A stretch of 64,000 bases of DNA from Metallyticus violacea (taxonomy: Eukaryota > Arthropoda > Insecta > Mantodea > Metallyticidae), in assembly GCA_030762175.1 (NCBI GenBank), contig CM060830.1, positions 49,345,001 to 49,409,000 of the forward strand, given 5' to 3'. Of this stretch, positions 1-12,120 are shown piece after piece. The position numbers and the translations under genes were made by a program. The first letter of the stretch is position 1; each line of letters begins with the position of its first letter. A model generated the notes under the pieces. It worked only from the letters and a program-made list of their open reading frames with translations, searched no databases and had not been told where the DNA came from.

Positions 1-1615
1 AATGCAGCTTATGACTGCCAGTTTCCGGTTGAGGCAAAATATGCTTATCGGTTAAAACAAGTCAACATCTTTTCGAGAAGTTTTTCTCTCCCAAGCTGCG
101 TCACTTTTCTTTGACAAGAGAAAAACTCGAGGAAACCCAATGGATAGCATTGGATCACCTTCCCTAAGACGTATCGCCTTGCTGTTTGCATATGTTTGGA
201 CGGTTAAAAATTCCATTGTGAGATCGTTGATTCTGCAACAACGGTGTGGAAACGTTGCGTGCAATTGGCAGATAATGCAACCTCACTATATGGGATTAAG
301 GGGCCACCTATCCGCTGGGAGAAAAAAATGTGTCCCTAAATTGGGAAATTATGCAGAAAAATTTAATTTAGTTTCAATAAAAATTCCGATTTACATTTGA
401 TTCATCCTCGGATGATCACAAAATACATCGTAAATAATATCGCAATTTTTCGATCTAAAATTTAATGAAGAAAGTAATAAAACGTAAATGAAACTGTCTT
501 GTGGTAGCAGCAAATTGCATGAGGAAGTTCAAGAAACAAAAGTTTTATGTTTTTATTAAAAAAAAATAAAAAAGAAACAAAAATACTCGGTTCAAATTAT
601 GCATAAATGTTACGTTTTTCTCGGTAGTGTTTGTCTTCTGAATTCCTAACCAGAGACTATTTAACAGAAAAAAGCATCACCAATTTCTGAACTGAAATTT
701 AAATTCTGACGGTATGGAGCGGGTCAGAAATGAACCGTACTCTGTGTATGTTTACGACAGCTCTCAAATGTTTCCACATTTCCTGGAATTAGATGAGTCC
801 ACGATGGGCGGGATGAAGGAAGCCTGTGGCCTACGAAGTTGACAATCAATAAGAAGCGACGCCGGCCAGTCTGCACTGCTTGACCCACTTCATGACGCCT
901 CTCTCGTCTCCAGATTCCTTCCTTTCTTAATTTCTTTATCATTAACTGCCATTTTCTCTATAGCACAATAGGAATTTTATCAAAGGAATGCAAAACATGT
1001 TCTTTTTATCCTTGTCATGTTGGTACCTGGGTCGATGTGTCCTCTAAACTTAAAATATATTTCGTGGTGAAGCTCCGGAGTTCCCAATCTTTGCCCAACA
1101 TAAACAATATAATATTTTTTGTATCACACACATAAAACAAATAACTCACATTCAGCCAATGATAAGTTTAGAAAGTTTCTAGCTTTATTAACTGTATGAG
1201 GTGACAGAAATAAATGAACTGTTATAATCAATTTGCTTTTAATTCGCATATACGAGATCTGTTAAAAAAGTAAAAAAGTTTTTAATAGTGTAAAATTTGG
1301 GCATACCTGCATTCAGGTTTGTCTGTCGCTAATTACTTACCCCTTCTATTGATACATTTCTCCTAATAGCGTCTGAACTTCTGCAAGCGGTCCTAATACG
1401 CGTTTATCATCACTGCGCGAAGTTCTATATGAAATATCCCATTTCAAATCGGTCAGACGTTTAAAATATTTTCTTTAAAATTTTAAGTTAATCTATTTTT
1501 TAAAAACATGTGAACCATCATGAGGTAACATTTTCTTCAAAATATAAACCCTTTTTCCCAGAACATTTTGTTATAATAATTGCCTGGCCGGCCCGATCCT
1601 AGCCCCTAACACGTA
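1..1615. other. AT-rich DNA without a recognised gene
   Basis: I see no conserved protein motif or RNA gene here. The open frames are short. The one at 724-942 on the minus strand is less AT-rich than its surroundings and basic in composition, but it shows no domain I can name and no clear splice sites, so I do not call it a gene. Confidence 0.5.
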
Positions 1616-2246
1616 CCGCTTGATAACCAAGTCAAGCCTCCTTTCACGAACGGCAGCAGAGGGAAGCGGAGAAAACCGAGCCTAACTCATTCAACTAATG
1701 TACGTGAATAGTTATCTTGTTGTTCATGTCGGCCTTACAGTTGGTTAGAGAAGCGTCACGCTACCCTCGAGAAGGTATTGCATTCGCTACTCCTATGTGT
1801 CAATTTTTTTTTAATTTTCATAATTTGTCTTCATTTTTCTTACTATAATAAACGTTTCTTTTTAGGGAGAGTAATGCATAGAAAAGTTATACTGTTAACG
1901 CATAAGTTGCTAATTTTGGTTAGGTTAGTTTAGCTTATGTAAAAATAAATCCACAACATATACTGTTAAAAGCGTATGCCTTTCCCCGCATCATGCATTT
2001 CCTTTACGTTTTACTTTGTTACTTTGATACATTACAGTTTCCCATTTGATTTTGCTGTGTACTGGATGTGATTAACTATTAACGTACATCCTGAAAAGTT
2101 GGTATTTTGCATTCCACTTCTTGTTTCTGTGCGTTACGACTGTTGTATCCGCCTGTATTTATTGAAGTCTCCGCGCATCGATGTAGTCATTCCTCTGTTT
2201 TCTCCGCTGCCGTTCGTGAAAGGAGGCTGACTTGGTTCCCAAGCGG
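1616..2246. mobile_element. TIR element copy A with tRNA-Ile-like insert
   Basis: The two ends are inverted copies of each other over about 45-50 bp. The left end (1616-1678) runs CCGCTTG...ACCAAGTC...CTCCTTTCACGAACGGCAGC, and its complement forms the right end (2198-2246). The left arm has a small internal insertion (AGAGGGA). A TA precedes the left end; the right flank reads TG, so a TA duplication is only partly visible. A segment at about 1727-1790 resembles tRNA-Ile (GGTTAGAG...GCGTC..GCTA). There is no transposase frame, so this is a non-autonomous element. Its relatives are at 45861-46860 and 50303-50981. Confidence 0.7.
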
Positions 2247-2247
2247 T

Positions 2248-2860
2248 GCAGGATATAAAGATAAGTATCCTAGCCAAGAGCCTGGAGTGTGTTTGTGGCT
2301 CGTCGCCTCACTATGAGAACAGAGTTTGTGGGGGTAGGATCGTGTTACTATTTGAGTTATAACGTATGTGCAATTGATCCTAAACTACTGTACGAATACT
2401 GTATGAAACAGGTACATATATTTACAGCATATTTTATTGTTTACCAAGTACACATTATGCAACCAGTATCTACTATCGTGTGTTCGTGCAATACCATCTT
2501 TTTATTAATAATGTCCTGTTGCCTAATTTTGGACCACCAAGGTCCTTTTAAGTTAAACCGGTCTATTTTAGGAAACTTTCATTAAACTCACAGAGTTTCC
2601 TGAAGAATGCCACAGAGTCACGCTGACCGAAAGCTTGGAGGACACAAAATCTACCCGCAGATTGCCCGTGAAACCATTATCAATGCATTTTCGCTCAATG
2701 AGTATAAAAACATTTATCAAGGTTTATCAACGCTGTTGTTTATAAAATATGTTTGATTCTCGATGACTGCACGTAAGTGTTCCTATCAATTCAGAGACAA
2801 ACTGAGAAAGATAACAAGCTATTGTTTGAAAACTTTTATCACATTGATTGGTTATTATAG
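2248..2860. other. Unannotated AT-rich spacer
   Basis: There is an open frame of about 98 codons at 2289-2585 on the plus strand. It has no recognisable motif and its composition matches the background, so I regard it as chance. Nothing else is visible. Confidence 0.5.
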
Positions 2861-2861
2861 A

Positions 2862-3155
2862 GTCGCTTCTGGTGGTTTTTGATAACCATATTTGCCTCGT
2901 AAATCCAAGATTGCGGGTTCAATCCCGGCCAGGATGAATGGATTTTTTCGGGCGTAAAAAATCTTAAGTATGGCTTCCTTCGGAAGGGAAATAAAGCCGT
3001 GGGTTCCGTGTCGTACATTTACGGCACGATAAAAGACCTTAAGCCTGAAAAAAGAGGCATCTGAGCAAAATTTGTCGGCCGTTTCACGCCCTGAATTGAA
3101 TGGGATGCTGATGACGTGAGATGTTAAAGAGCATCCATAAATAAAACAATCAACA
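2862..3155 (+). mobile_element. SINE family S1, near full length
   Basis: The copy has a tRNA-like head with a box B-like GGGTTCAATCC near 2913. The family body follows: the GGCTTCCTTCGGAAGGGAA block, the TCGTACATTTACGGCACG block, the GTCGGCCGTTTCACGCCCTGAATTGAATGGGA region (shortened here), and the tail TTAAAGAGC.TCC.TAAATAA. A minus-strand open frame of about 100 codons across it is a shadow of the SINE. Confidence 0.85.
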
Positions 3156-3463
3156 ATCAACCTAACCGCAGAACATTTCCCAAAGGAGTAATCCTGGGGA
3201 AATTTTTAGAAGACACTGTACTTTTTTAAGTATTATGTAAGAGTTAATACAACAAAAATTCACCTTTGTCAGAAAACTTTATACGAAGTATATAGAATTA
3301 CACCAAGGCGTTTGCAGAAGCTTCAAAAGAAGATTACAAGCTGTAGGACATTGATTCACAGGAGAGGAAGGCATGGAAACACTACAAATAAGATTAAAGA
3401 TGATGTGAAAAATAAAAATAAAGTAACACTATTAACAATATAACACATTAACAGTAATAATAA

Positions 3464-3681
3464 AAGTAGATAAGGATAAAACACTGAGAAAGAGTCACAC
3501 TTGAAATTGCTATATTTCGAACTACTGCGAGTTCTTCAATGGCAAGAAGCTAAGACAAGCTAAGACAAGTCAAGTCAAGTCAAGTCTTGTCTTAGCTTCT
3601 TGCCATTGAAGAACTCGCAGTAGTTCGAAATATAGCAATTTCAAGTGTGACTTTTCCTCAGTGTTTTATCCTTATCTACTT
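3464..3681. repeat. Near-perfect 96-bp inverted repeat (hairpin)
   Basis: The arm at 3464-3559 is the reverse complement of 3586-3681 with about two mismatches (GAGAAAGAG against GAGGAAAAG). The 26-base centre at 3560-3585 is built from repeats of CAAGT. The outer edge of the right arm runs straight into a TA repeat. No open frame or tRNA-like head is present. The arms are far less decayed than the surrounding repeats, which points to a recent origin or to ongoing correction between the arms. Confidence 0.93.
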
Positions 3682-3822
3682 ATATATATATATATATATC
3701 GGCTATTTAAGCAACGAAGCTATTTTTCACGGTACAAAACAGAAAAATTCTGTTTGGGATCAGATTTGAATGTTACTAAACTGTAAATATATTTTTTTAA
3801 AGTAGAGAGTTGAATGTGCGAA

Positions 3823-3862
<40 letters not shown>
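3681..3862. repeat. Two (TA)n microsatellites
   Basis: Runs of TA lie at about 3681-3699 and 3826-3862. The second is translated as a false TYR-ILE repeat in a minus-strand frame. Confidence 0.9.
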
Positions 3863-3865
<3 letters not shown>

Positions 3866-5304
3866 ATTTAGAGGTTATTGAATTTGCAGTTAATTGTCTG
3901 TAAAACTGAAGAAGAAAGGGAGAAATTTTATGTTGCATCACAGAACACAGGCAGCTTACAATCAGTTAGATGCTGCCAAAATATAGCTTAATTATTTTGG
4001 TCCGGTATGAGCCGTGGCCTGCCGCAGCGAGCTCTGCTTCCTATACTTCCGTCTTACGGCTTCATTGATAGAAAACAGTATTGCAGGAGACATGTGATCA
4101 GCTTGTCTGCACATCGCCAGTCGCCTGTCACGCGAATCCCTAGGTTGAAGAACTATATTCTCCATTAAGAGCTCTCCAACTCTCTCTGTAAGCTTAAGTA
4201 GCTTAGCAACGCTAACTACTAGATCAAGTTTAATTAGGATTAGATATGTAGTTTTTTTGTATCGCTATGCAACAGATACTATCAGTCATTCAGCTGTTCA
4301 TTATTAGCTGCAGATAGCAAACGTATAAACAGGCAGTGCATACTCTCAGTGAAACAATGCTTACATGTTTGTTTTGCTTGAAACTGCTGCTAAACGAAAC
4401 CAGGAGAAGTAACCACGCGCCTTTTACAGTACACAAGTGCCTTTAAAATATTGGAGCAGGTGCTGAAAGAAAAATCACAGTACTTACAATAATTGCATTG
4501 TATTACTTTTGGGTTTGAAATACTTCACATAGGAGTTTCTCATCAAAGGGAAAAGTTTCTTGCCTTAGGATAGGAGTTTTGCTTTTATCGAAAGAAACAA
4601 AAAATATTATTAAGTGTATGAACTACCTACAAGTTATTGCACTGCTAAGTCAAGTAATTCTTTTCTTGTACACTACACAAATCGTGAAGATTACCGTGAC
4701 AGAAGCATTATTGAATCAGGGCTTCACAAACTAGCTTCGTTCAAAACAACAGAGTATGTGTGGTTTAAAATTCATTCTGATTCCCCAACAGTGCTACAAG
4801 TCATAATTTTTTACAGACATGGCATTGTACAAATTTGGATAAAAGGTGCCAAGGAATATCTGTACCTACATTGAGGAATTAGTGTGTCTTCAGAGAAATA
4901 AAAAGAAAGTACCTCGTTGAGTTAAACAAATGCATTGGTGAAAAATACAGACCCTTTCATCTAAATCTGAAATTAAATACGTTATTTATGCCAGAACTAT
5001 AGTTCTGTTTTGGTTATTCCACTATTTGTTAAGAAAAAAAATAATAATTCATAATAATCACTAAAAGGTTGTAACCCACAGATTATGCAACTGTTACAAC
5101 TTTCCAGCATGGAAAATAAACCTTTTTTTAATTGATTACTAAGTACAGTATTATTGGATGATTTTCATCATAAAATATTGTTATAAATTTACCACGTGTT
5201 CTAATAAATTAAATATATTTTCTGCATAAAATTATATTTGCATTTGGATTTGTCTGATTCCCGAAAATGTTGCCTTTTGCGTGTTAAACTATCTTGCCCA
5301 CAGA
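3863..5304. other. Unannotated spacer
   Basis: I see no recognisable coding exon or SINE. The plus-strand frame at 4614-4874 (86 codons) has ordinary composition but no identifiable domain, and no splice sites of quality at its edges. Confidence 0.45.
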
Positions 5305-5582
5305 GTCGGTCCTGGCGGTCTAGTGATAACCATATTTGACCCGCAGACCGAAGAACGCAGGTTCAATGCCGGTCAGGGTCGATGGGTTTTTTTGGGCGTA
5401 AGAGTCCTGAGTATGGCTTCCTTTGGAAAGGGAAGTAAAGCAGTGGGTCCTCGTTGTAGATTTACGGTAGTCTGAAAGAAGAGGCCTCTGAGCAAAAAAT
5501 AATGACCGTTTCATATCCTGAATTGAATATGTCGCTAGTGATTTGAGATATTAAAGAGCGTCCTTAAATAAACAAAATAAGA
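5305..5582 (+). mobile_element. SINE family S1, full length
   Basis: The copy starts with GTCGGTCCTGGCGGTCTAGTG (box A-like) and has a degenerate box B near 5367 (GGTTCAATGCC). It then follows the S1 body through the GGCTTCCTTTGG and GAGGCCTCTGAGCAAA blocks to the AAAGAGCGTCCTTAAATAAA tail. Divergence from the copy at 23591 is substantial, so it is an older insertion. Confidence 0.87.
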
Positions 5583-7674
5583 AAATTGCATGCAGTGTTC
5601 AATATTTATCTCAGTTATTGTAACGGATTTAAATTTAAAAGAAAATGCTTTGTGTTTATTCCTTCTAAGAAGAACTTCATTTTAACTCTCTAAGTAGGTG
5701 GCTATAGGTCTCGATGCCATTGTGAGCGAGCGGTATTTGTTTTCAAGCTGCTGTTCGCACGGAATTTACAATAAGGAAAAACTTTTAGATGCCTCTCGTC
5801 TGTAATGAAAATGACACTATATCTGTTTCGTCATTGTGAATTTTCACTAAGATCCTTATAATCTGCATACTATTAACAGGAAATTGTTGAGGAGAAAAAA
5901 AGTCAGTTGTTTAGTAGCTGTATTAGGTATTTGTATAACTCTTATTAATAAATCATATTGTTGTTTGAATAATATAAGAATAATTACACTAGAGAACACA
6001 GTTTTTATCTCTGGGAAATTAGACTATTTCTTGTTAATTTTGATGCTTAGAAACCGAGCATGTGCCTATAAGTCTCAATTTTTATTTAATTTCCACCGAT
6101 TATGCAAAAGTAATTTAAAGTCAGTATATAATGTTTTGTTACATTTTGTAAAATGGATACTAAATAAATCATTATATGCAGCTTAAAACATAATTACTAC
6201 GCTTGATAATGTTTGTATTTGGTGAATTCCCTAGGCTTATTGTGTGTGTCCCGTGGAACTTATTACTGGAAGTTCCTTGGTGGGATGGCAGCCCCGGAGC
6301 AGAAGTTTGCATTGAAAAAAAGTGTGAATCTTAAGAGGTAAATGTACTGATAAACTTATTATTGGTTCTTTTAAAATTATTCTGAGTGGAACTTTCGTTT
6401 GGAGTTTTAGATTGATGATTTAGTCCAGTGCTGTTGTTCGTTGAAGCAAGGCAGTGGTGTGTTATTGTTGGTCGGGTGACTATTTCTGTGTCCAGCATGG
6501 ATAAAAGTGTCGTAATCATCCAGATCATTTTTGTTATGTCTTAGAAATGTACATCAAAATCCGAAAGGGGTAAAAAAAGCTATAAAAATTCATAAACAAC
6601 TTAATTTCATTACTTTTGTTGCAAAATTGGTGATTACGATAAAAAGTTGGCCTCAAACATTTGCATTACTTTTACAGCTAATTTGAGATAGTGGTTATAT
6701 GGGAAATTAAAATCCTTACCATTCGCCGTACTTATGATTTTGCGGGAACAACAAAATTACATGAATCTGTTATTTCCGTATGGTGAAGGTATAAGGTTTG
6801 ACTTACAAAAACCCCAAAGCTACTTATCCAAAGGTTTGCAAGAATTATTTCCCAGTTTGACATATGCAAAGTTTTCCCACAGATAAGGAAGTAGTTAAAA
6901 GTTTTTGAAAGTAAATTATCAAATGTGAAACTGGCGGCCTGGCGTGCTTTCATGGCTGTGGTACACGGGTTTATTAGCAATAGAAAGGATGAACAATATG
7001 AATCTTTAGTGAACACATTACTACATGATATAAAGAAATGGGATATAAGATTTAATTAAAAGAGCATTTCCTCCATTTACATTTAAGACTGTTTTCCTAA
7101 AAAGTTGGGTGCTGTTAAGTGAAGAACAGGGAGAGCGTTTGTTATGGAATTATTTCTGGTTTCTGAAGAAGGACGCAATCCGCCTACATGAGAAAACCAC
7201 CAGGCAGCAAGCATTTTTACAACCTATGAAGATTTGTGCTTTGTTACTTCTATTTCTAATGTTGTAATCCGTTTATATAAATTCATTTCATTGTTATTTT
7301 GACTAACGAGCACCTTTTATTCTTATAAAAATAGCAAATTTCAGTTAGCATTTAAATTTCCAGTTAAAAATTGCTCATTTTGATTTTTCTTACCTATGTT
7401 TTGAACTAAACCAAAGTGATTCTCGAAATCAGCGCATCGTTTTCCGCATGAAACAATTTTTTTTTTTCACTCTGGAGATATGGAAATGTCACATTCTTTT
7501 ATGAAAATCGGAATTTAATACAAATTAGGTAAATATTACATTGAAAATATTAATTTTGCCAATTTAATGATCAATACGTTTAAATAATGTTTAGTTACCA
7601 ATAATATATTTTTTTACCTAAAATAAATATTTTAAATGTATTTTTATATTTTTTAATGCCTGAACATCGGTTTC

Positions 7675-7676
<2 letters not shown>
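5583..7676. other. AT-rich spacer, no recognised gene
   Basis: About 2 kb with only short frames (5884-6186 plus strand, 6732-7016 minus strand). None shows a domain, a signal peptide or convincing splice sites. No SINE head was seen. Confidence 0.45.
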
Positions 7677-7736
<60 letters not shown>

Positions 7737-7765
7737 TTTTCAATTCTCAAACCGTTACCCGATGC

Positions 7766-7839
<74 letters not shown>
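7677..7839. repeat. Facing (AAT)n and (ATT)n microsatellites
   Basis: About 60 bases of AAT repeat (7677-7736) are followed by about 30 bases of unique sequence and then about 72 bases of ATT repeat (7768-7839). The two tracts are complementary, so one strand can fold into a long A/T stem. The ILE-rich and TYR-rich frames crossing it are low-complexity artefacts. Confidence 0.95.
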
Positions 7840-8689
7840 GTAGAGGCACGTTGCTAAGATTTAGAAAACAAATATTTTGCTACAGTTATTCGAATATGGT
7901 TGGCGATTCTTTAAGATAGGTTTTTTCTTCGAGTCTTTCTTTGCATTTGTTCCTATGCGTCTACAACTCAGTGTTTCCATCTCTGTTATCGCTGATTAGT
8001 AAGCACAAAAATGTAGTTACTGAATGATGAAAAAATAAGTTTTGGAATTCTTTAGTCACGCCTACGCAATGTTTTTGTTTGAACCGCCTTAATCACTTTT
8101 ATATCTTAATATTTTTACATTTGTACTATTTATGTCATTCCATGTAGTTCTGTTGCAAGATTCAACTTAAAACTTTTTCATTTTTCACTACCTCTGTAAA
8201 CCATTTGGGTCAAGTGGAGAGAGATCATCTACATTTTCATTTCACGTTCATTTTTTTTAACAAAAAGAAAATATAAGGAAAAATGCAGTCAGGTTACTAA
8301 CACAGCAGCTGAAATGAAAGTTGGTATCGCATTACACTAGAGGGATGTATGTGCGTTGAGCTGCATCTGGCGTACTTTTTTGTTACTCGTGAGCTCTTTC
8401 TTAATCTGGTAACAAGATTATGAAAGCATGGAGTCCTCCAGCCATGACACAAATCCAATTAGCGCGCCAGTTCCCTGTCAAGTGTCTCAAGGCTGTTTCC
8501 CCTGGAGGCATAACACAGGCGGTCCGCATCAAATTTGAGGCAAAGGAGAGAAAAGAGTAAACAAAACCTAAACGGTAACCCGATAGATGTCATTGTTGAA
8601 AGTTTTTTTTTAGCAAAAAGCAAAGCGTCTCATAAACAGACTCAAAATTAATCAAAGATTGTAGAAAATTATACTCAGAATAAACAAAG

Positions 8690-10125
8690 AAAGGCGAGAA
8701 GACAGAAAAAAGAAAAAAAAAATGAAGTAAAAAAGAGAAAGAGAAAAGCAAGACGAAAAAAGTAAAGGAAAAAGAAATGAAGGGCGGAATCAAGAAAGGA
8801 CAAAAAAGAAGATAAAAGATAAGGAAACGTAGAGAAAAGTAGAGAAGGCAATGTAAATAGAAAAAGAGAGAAAAGTAAAGAAAATAAGTTTAGAGAAGAG
8901 AATGGAATGTAACAGAAACTAACAAGAAAAGGAAGAAAACGAGGCAGAAGATATTAAATAAAAAAGGAGGAAAGGAAGAAAGAAAGAAGAGAGAAGAAAG
9001 GAAGATTAAAGGATAGAACAAACGCAAAAGAAGATGATATGAGGGAATAAATAAGCAAGAGAGAAGGAATGAGGGGATAAATGGAAACAGAAGAGTAATG
9101 AATAAAAAAGAAGGGGAGTAAAGCAGAAAGGAGAACGGAAGATAAGAACGAATAAAATGTGAAGTAAAGGAGATAATAAAAAAGGAACTAGGGAAGTATA
9201 GAGAAACTAGAGGAGGAATAACAATAATGAAAAATATTACTATGAAGAAGGAGAAGAAGAAGGAGGGGGAGGAGGGGGAGGGGGAGGAGGGGGGAGGAGG
9301 AGGCAAATATAGAAAACAAATCGTTTTTAATAGGCTGGAAATGATTCAAAGAATTGTAGACCACAAACATATATTTAGCATAAAGCAAAGAAAGGAGAAA
9401 AGAAGGAAAAAAGCATGTAAGAAAGTGATAAAAGAAAAGGAGAGATGACGCAGAAATAAAAAGTAGAAAATGTCATAAATGAGTAAAGTAAGAAATGACA
9501 GAAAAACGAAAATAGAAAAGAGAAGAAAAGTCAGAAGAAATGAGAAGGAAAATTAGAGAATATGACGGATAAAAAGTACTTAGAATTAAATAAAGAAAAG
9601 TGAAAAAGAGGGGAAAGAATAAGAAGAGAAGCGAGAGGAATAAAAGACAGAAATGTTCACAACTAGGAAGAAAACAGAAGAAGAAAAGATAGAAAGTAAG
9701 GAAAGGGAAATAAAACAAATGAGAAGTGAGTAGAGAATAGAAAATGGACAGGAAAGATGTGAAGGAAAAAGTAGAGAATACGAGAGAAGAAAATAAAAGG
9801 AGAACAGGGTACGGAAAGAGGGAGGGGGGAAAAAAGGAAATAAAGGTAGAGAAGAAACTGGGAGGAAAGGGAAAGGAACACAAGGGAAATAAATAAGAGG
9901 GATAAGATGAATGCAGAAGTTAATGAGATAATAAAAGGAAATCCGAATTAAGAAGAGAAAGAACAACGAAAAAGATAAATAAAGATGAAAATGAAAAAGT
10001 AAATAGGCAGAAGAGGAGAAACTAAGAGAGAATAAAAATGTAACAATTAGAAAAGAAGGTGAAGTAGATGAGGAAAGGACAAAAGAGAGAAAACAGGAGA
10101 TGAGGGCAGAGAAGAAAAGGAAAGG
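8690..10125. repeat. Purine-strand (A/G) tract of about 1.4 kb
   Basis: The plus strand is overwhelmingly A and G over roughly 1.4 kb, with scattered T and few C. It holds many AGAAAAG, GGAAAG and GAAGAA words and a G-rich core near 9258-9302. Minus-strand frames of up to about 138 codons that read as Phe, Ser, Leu and Pro are a by-product of this composition and are not genes. A poly-CT stretch of the opposite sense occurs at 12030-12120. Confidence 0.9.
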
Positions 10126-10937
10126 AATTCAGGAGCTTATTGTAGGCTAAATGTAGTTGTAACCTAACCAGCTCTCGTGAATATAGTTGACCTTATTTCT
10201 TTCCATAACTTCCTTGCTGTAGGGAACACCTGAGAGAATATAATTAGTACGTGGATACAATTGGGTAAACTGCAACTTACACCCACTTAATAACTCTAAT
10301 TAAACCCTTTTCTCACTCCTGTCGCTTCCTTGTTATCAAAGTAAAAAAAAAAATATTTTCTTGTGTTTATTTCTTATCTTTATAAAGTTTAAGACAGTAA
10401 GTTATTTGCTGAGACTCCTTTGTGCAGTCTCGTGACTGAAATATCATTTAAAATTTTCGGTTAAAAAACAATTTTTACATGCCTGCTATGAGTATTAAAC
10501 GTTTCATTCTTTGGCAAAAGTTTTGCAAATTCTTTATAATAGTCACTGGCAGTGTCATTCGACGAGCAATCACTTCAAGTCCAATTTTTGCCATTGCGAC
10601 CATCAATGCATGAAAAAAAAAAAACACTCTTTTTGTACTCCAATCTTGTCATTTTTTCTTCACTTCATATATAAACGGTCCAAAAATGCTGCATAATATG
10701 CTCCTGGAGTTCAAACAATCAGCCAGGATTATTCTTGTCAAACAAAAAACATTTGCCATTATCTTCTTCGATGCACTTTCACCAATCGTCCAGTTCGTTG
10801 ACTACCACTGGATTCAAGTTTGATCCAAAATCTGAAATTGAGAAAAAAGTTCTGAGAATTTGCACATTGCGGCCCATAGTCGACCTTTGAGGTAGCGCAT
10901 CCTCCCCTGGACCCAAGGTTTGAGGATTTCATGGTGT
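10126..10937. other. Unannotated spacer
   Basis: The sequence returns abruptly to ordinary AT-rich DNA after the purine tract. No motif-bearing frame is seen. The 10511-10696 plus-strand frame has no recognised feature. Confidence 0.45.
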
Positions 10938-11073
10938 AAAATTCTGTAACGCCAGCCCTCCGGGAGGGGCTTTAAGCCATGGATCCCGTATCGTACATTT
11001 ACGACACGTTAAAGCACTCTATACCTAAAAAATGGGTTCCTGGATAATAATATTGGCCGTTTACGCCTAAGAA
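10938..11073 (+). mobile_element. SINE family S1, internal fragment
   Basis: A degenerate stretch matches the S1 body: the equivalent of the GGCTTCC..GGAAGGG block (CCCTCCGGGAGGGGC), then CGTATCGTACATTTACGACACG, then TTGGCCGTTTACGCC. The tRNA head and the 3' tail are missing or unrecognisable. Confidence 0.65.
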
Positions 11074-11316
11074 AAATTATATTAGTACCATGTCAGATAG
11101 CGCTGGAGGTGATGCATTTCTGTCTATCTGCCCTCTGTTAGGAGATAAGAGTACTCGAAATTCTCCTCTGTAATTGAAACCTCTCTCAACGAGACTCGTA
11201 TGTTCCGAGATGAACTTCAGGTACTGTTGAGCACATGAGTAATTCCATGCAAAACTGGAACTACCCCATTTTATAAAGCAACAAATTATTTATCCATTAC
11301 CTACCAACCTTTAAAG

Positions 11317-11387
11317 GTTATAGAGAGTTGATTGATTTATTTATGGACGCTCTTTAACATCTGAGATCATCAGCGTTATAGAGAGTT
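11317..11387 (-). mobile_element. 45-bp SINE S1 tail with 13-bp target duplication
   Basis: Only the last 45 bases of S1 are present (11330-11374: TTTATGGACGCTCTTTAACATC and the start of the ATCAGCG block). They are flanked by perfect 13-bp direct repeats GTTATAGAGAGTT at 11317-11329 and 11375-11387. The direct repeats prove that this is a complete but extremely 5'-truncated insertion, not a deletion remnant. Confidence 0.9.
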
Positions 11388-11723
11388 AAAATAGTTTTTC
11401 TCAGATACTTACGTTCACTTTTTTCTGAGCATAGAAATAATCATAAATTTCTAAAAACTTATGAGAAACTTATTTTTAATATACTATAACCAAAATGTTT
11501 ATATATTTTAATTCAAATCGTAAACTCATACTTATGGAGCGATTCAATTAATTATAAATCACTGCCACGTGTTTCACACTGACTGACTGTGCATTTGATA
11601 ATGATTTGAGTTATAATTAGTGACATGATTTGTTCAGTATTATGTGCCAATTGAATTATATCTCAGTATATGTTTTCTTCAGCACAATGTGTATTTATTT
11701 ATAATTCATATGTGTTAACTCGA

Positions 11724-11945
11724 CCATCTCCTTGGTGTAGTGATTAATGTTACCGGCTGCTGGCTGGGAGACCCGGGTTAGATTCACGGTACCTGTTCAT
11801 TTCCTCTGGAACGGGTTGCGCCCAGCCTCGAGAGAATAACTGGGAAACTGCCTGACAAAGAGATGGCATTTTAGGAAGCCGCGCAATAAACAATTGGCGG
11901 GGTGCCGGCATGCTGAGCATATGCCCTCTGTATAATAAATTTCAA
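11724..11945 (+). mobile_element. SINE family S3
   Basis: The tRNA-like head includes CTCCTTGGTGTAGTGATTAA (box A-like) and GGGTTAGATTC (box B-like). The body is shared with 21187-21465: GGAACGGGTT, CAGCCTCG.GAG, ACTGGGAAACTGCCTGA and GGCGGGG.GC. The body differs from S1 and S2. Confidence 0.75.
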
Positions 11946-12029
11946 AACAATCAAAATTGGAGTGATGAGCAACCTGATATCAGGAAGTGCCCCTCCATGA
12001 TATATGATGCGGAGAAAATATTATAGGTC

Positions 12030-12120
12030 CTTCTTCCTCTTCCTCCTCCTTCTAATCCTCCTCCTCCTCCTCCTCTTATTCTTTCCTTCCTTCCTTCCTT
12101 CCTTCCTTTTTTTTTTTTTT
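12030..12120. repeat. Polypyrimidine microsatellite cluster
   Basis: CTT/CTC triplets are followed by (TTCC)n and then a T run. It is the mirror composition of the 8690-10125 tract. The Leu-rich and Lys/Arg-rich frames here are artefacts. Confidence 0.9.

Noticed and set aside
724..942. Minus-strand basic frame as a host exon
   Set aside because: No domain, no good acceptor/donor pair, and background-length frame.
7656..7919. Poly-Ile and poly-Tyr open frame
   Set aside because: It is only the AAT/ATT microsatellites read through.
8890..9966. Minus-strand frames of 126-138 codons rich in Phe, Ser, Leu and Pro, looking like membrane proteins
   Set aside because: They are translations of the pyrimidine strand of a purine/pyrimidine-skewed tract, with no conserved motif.
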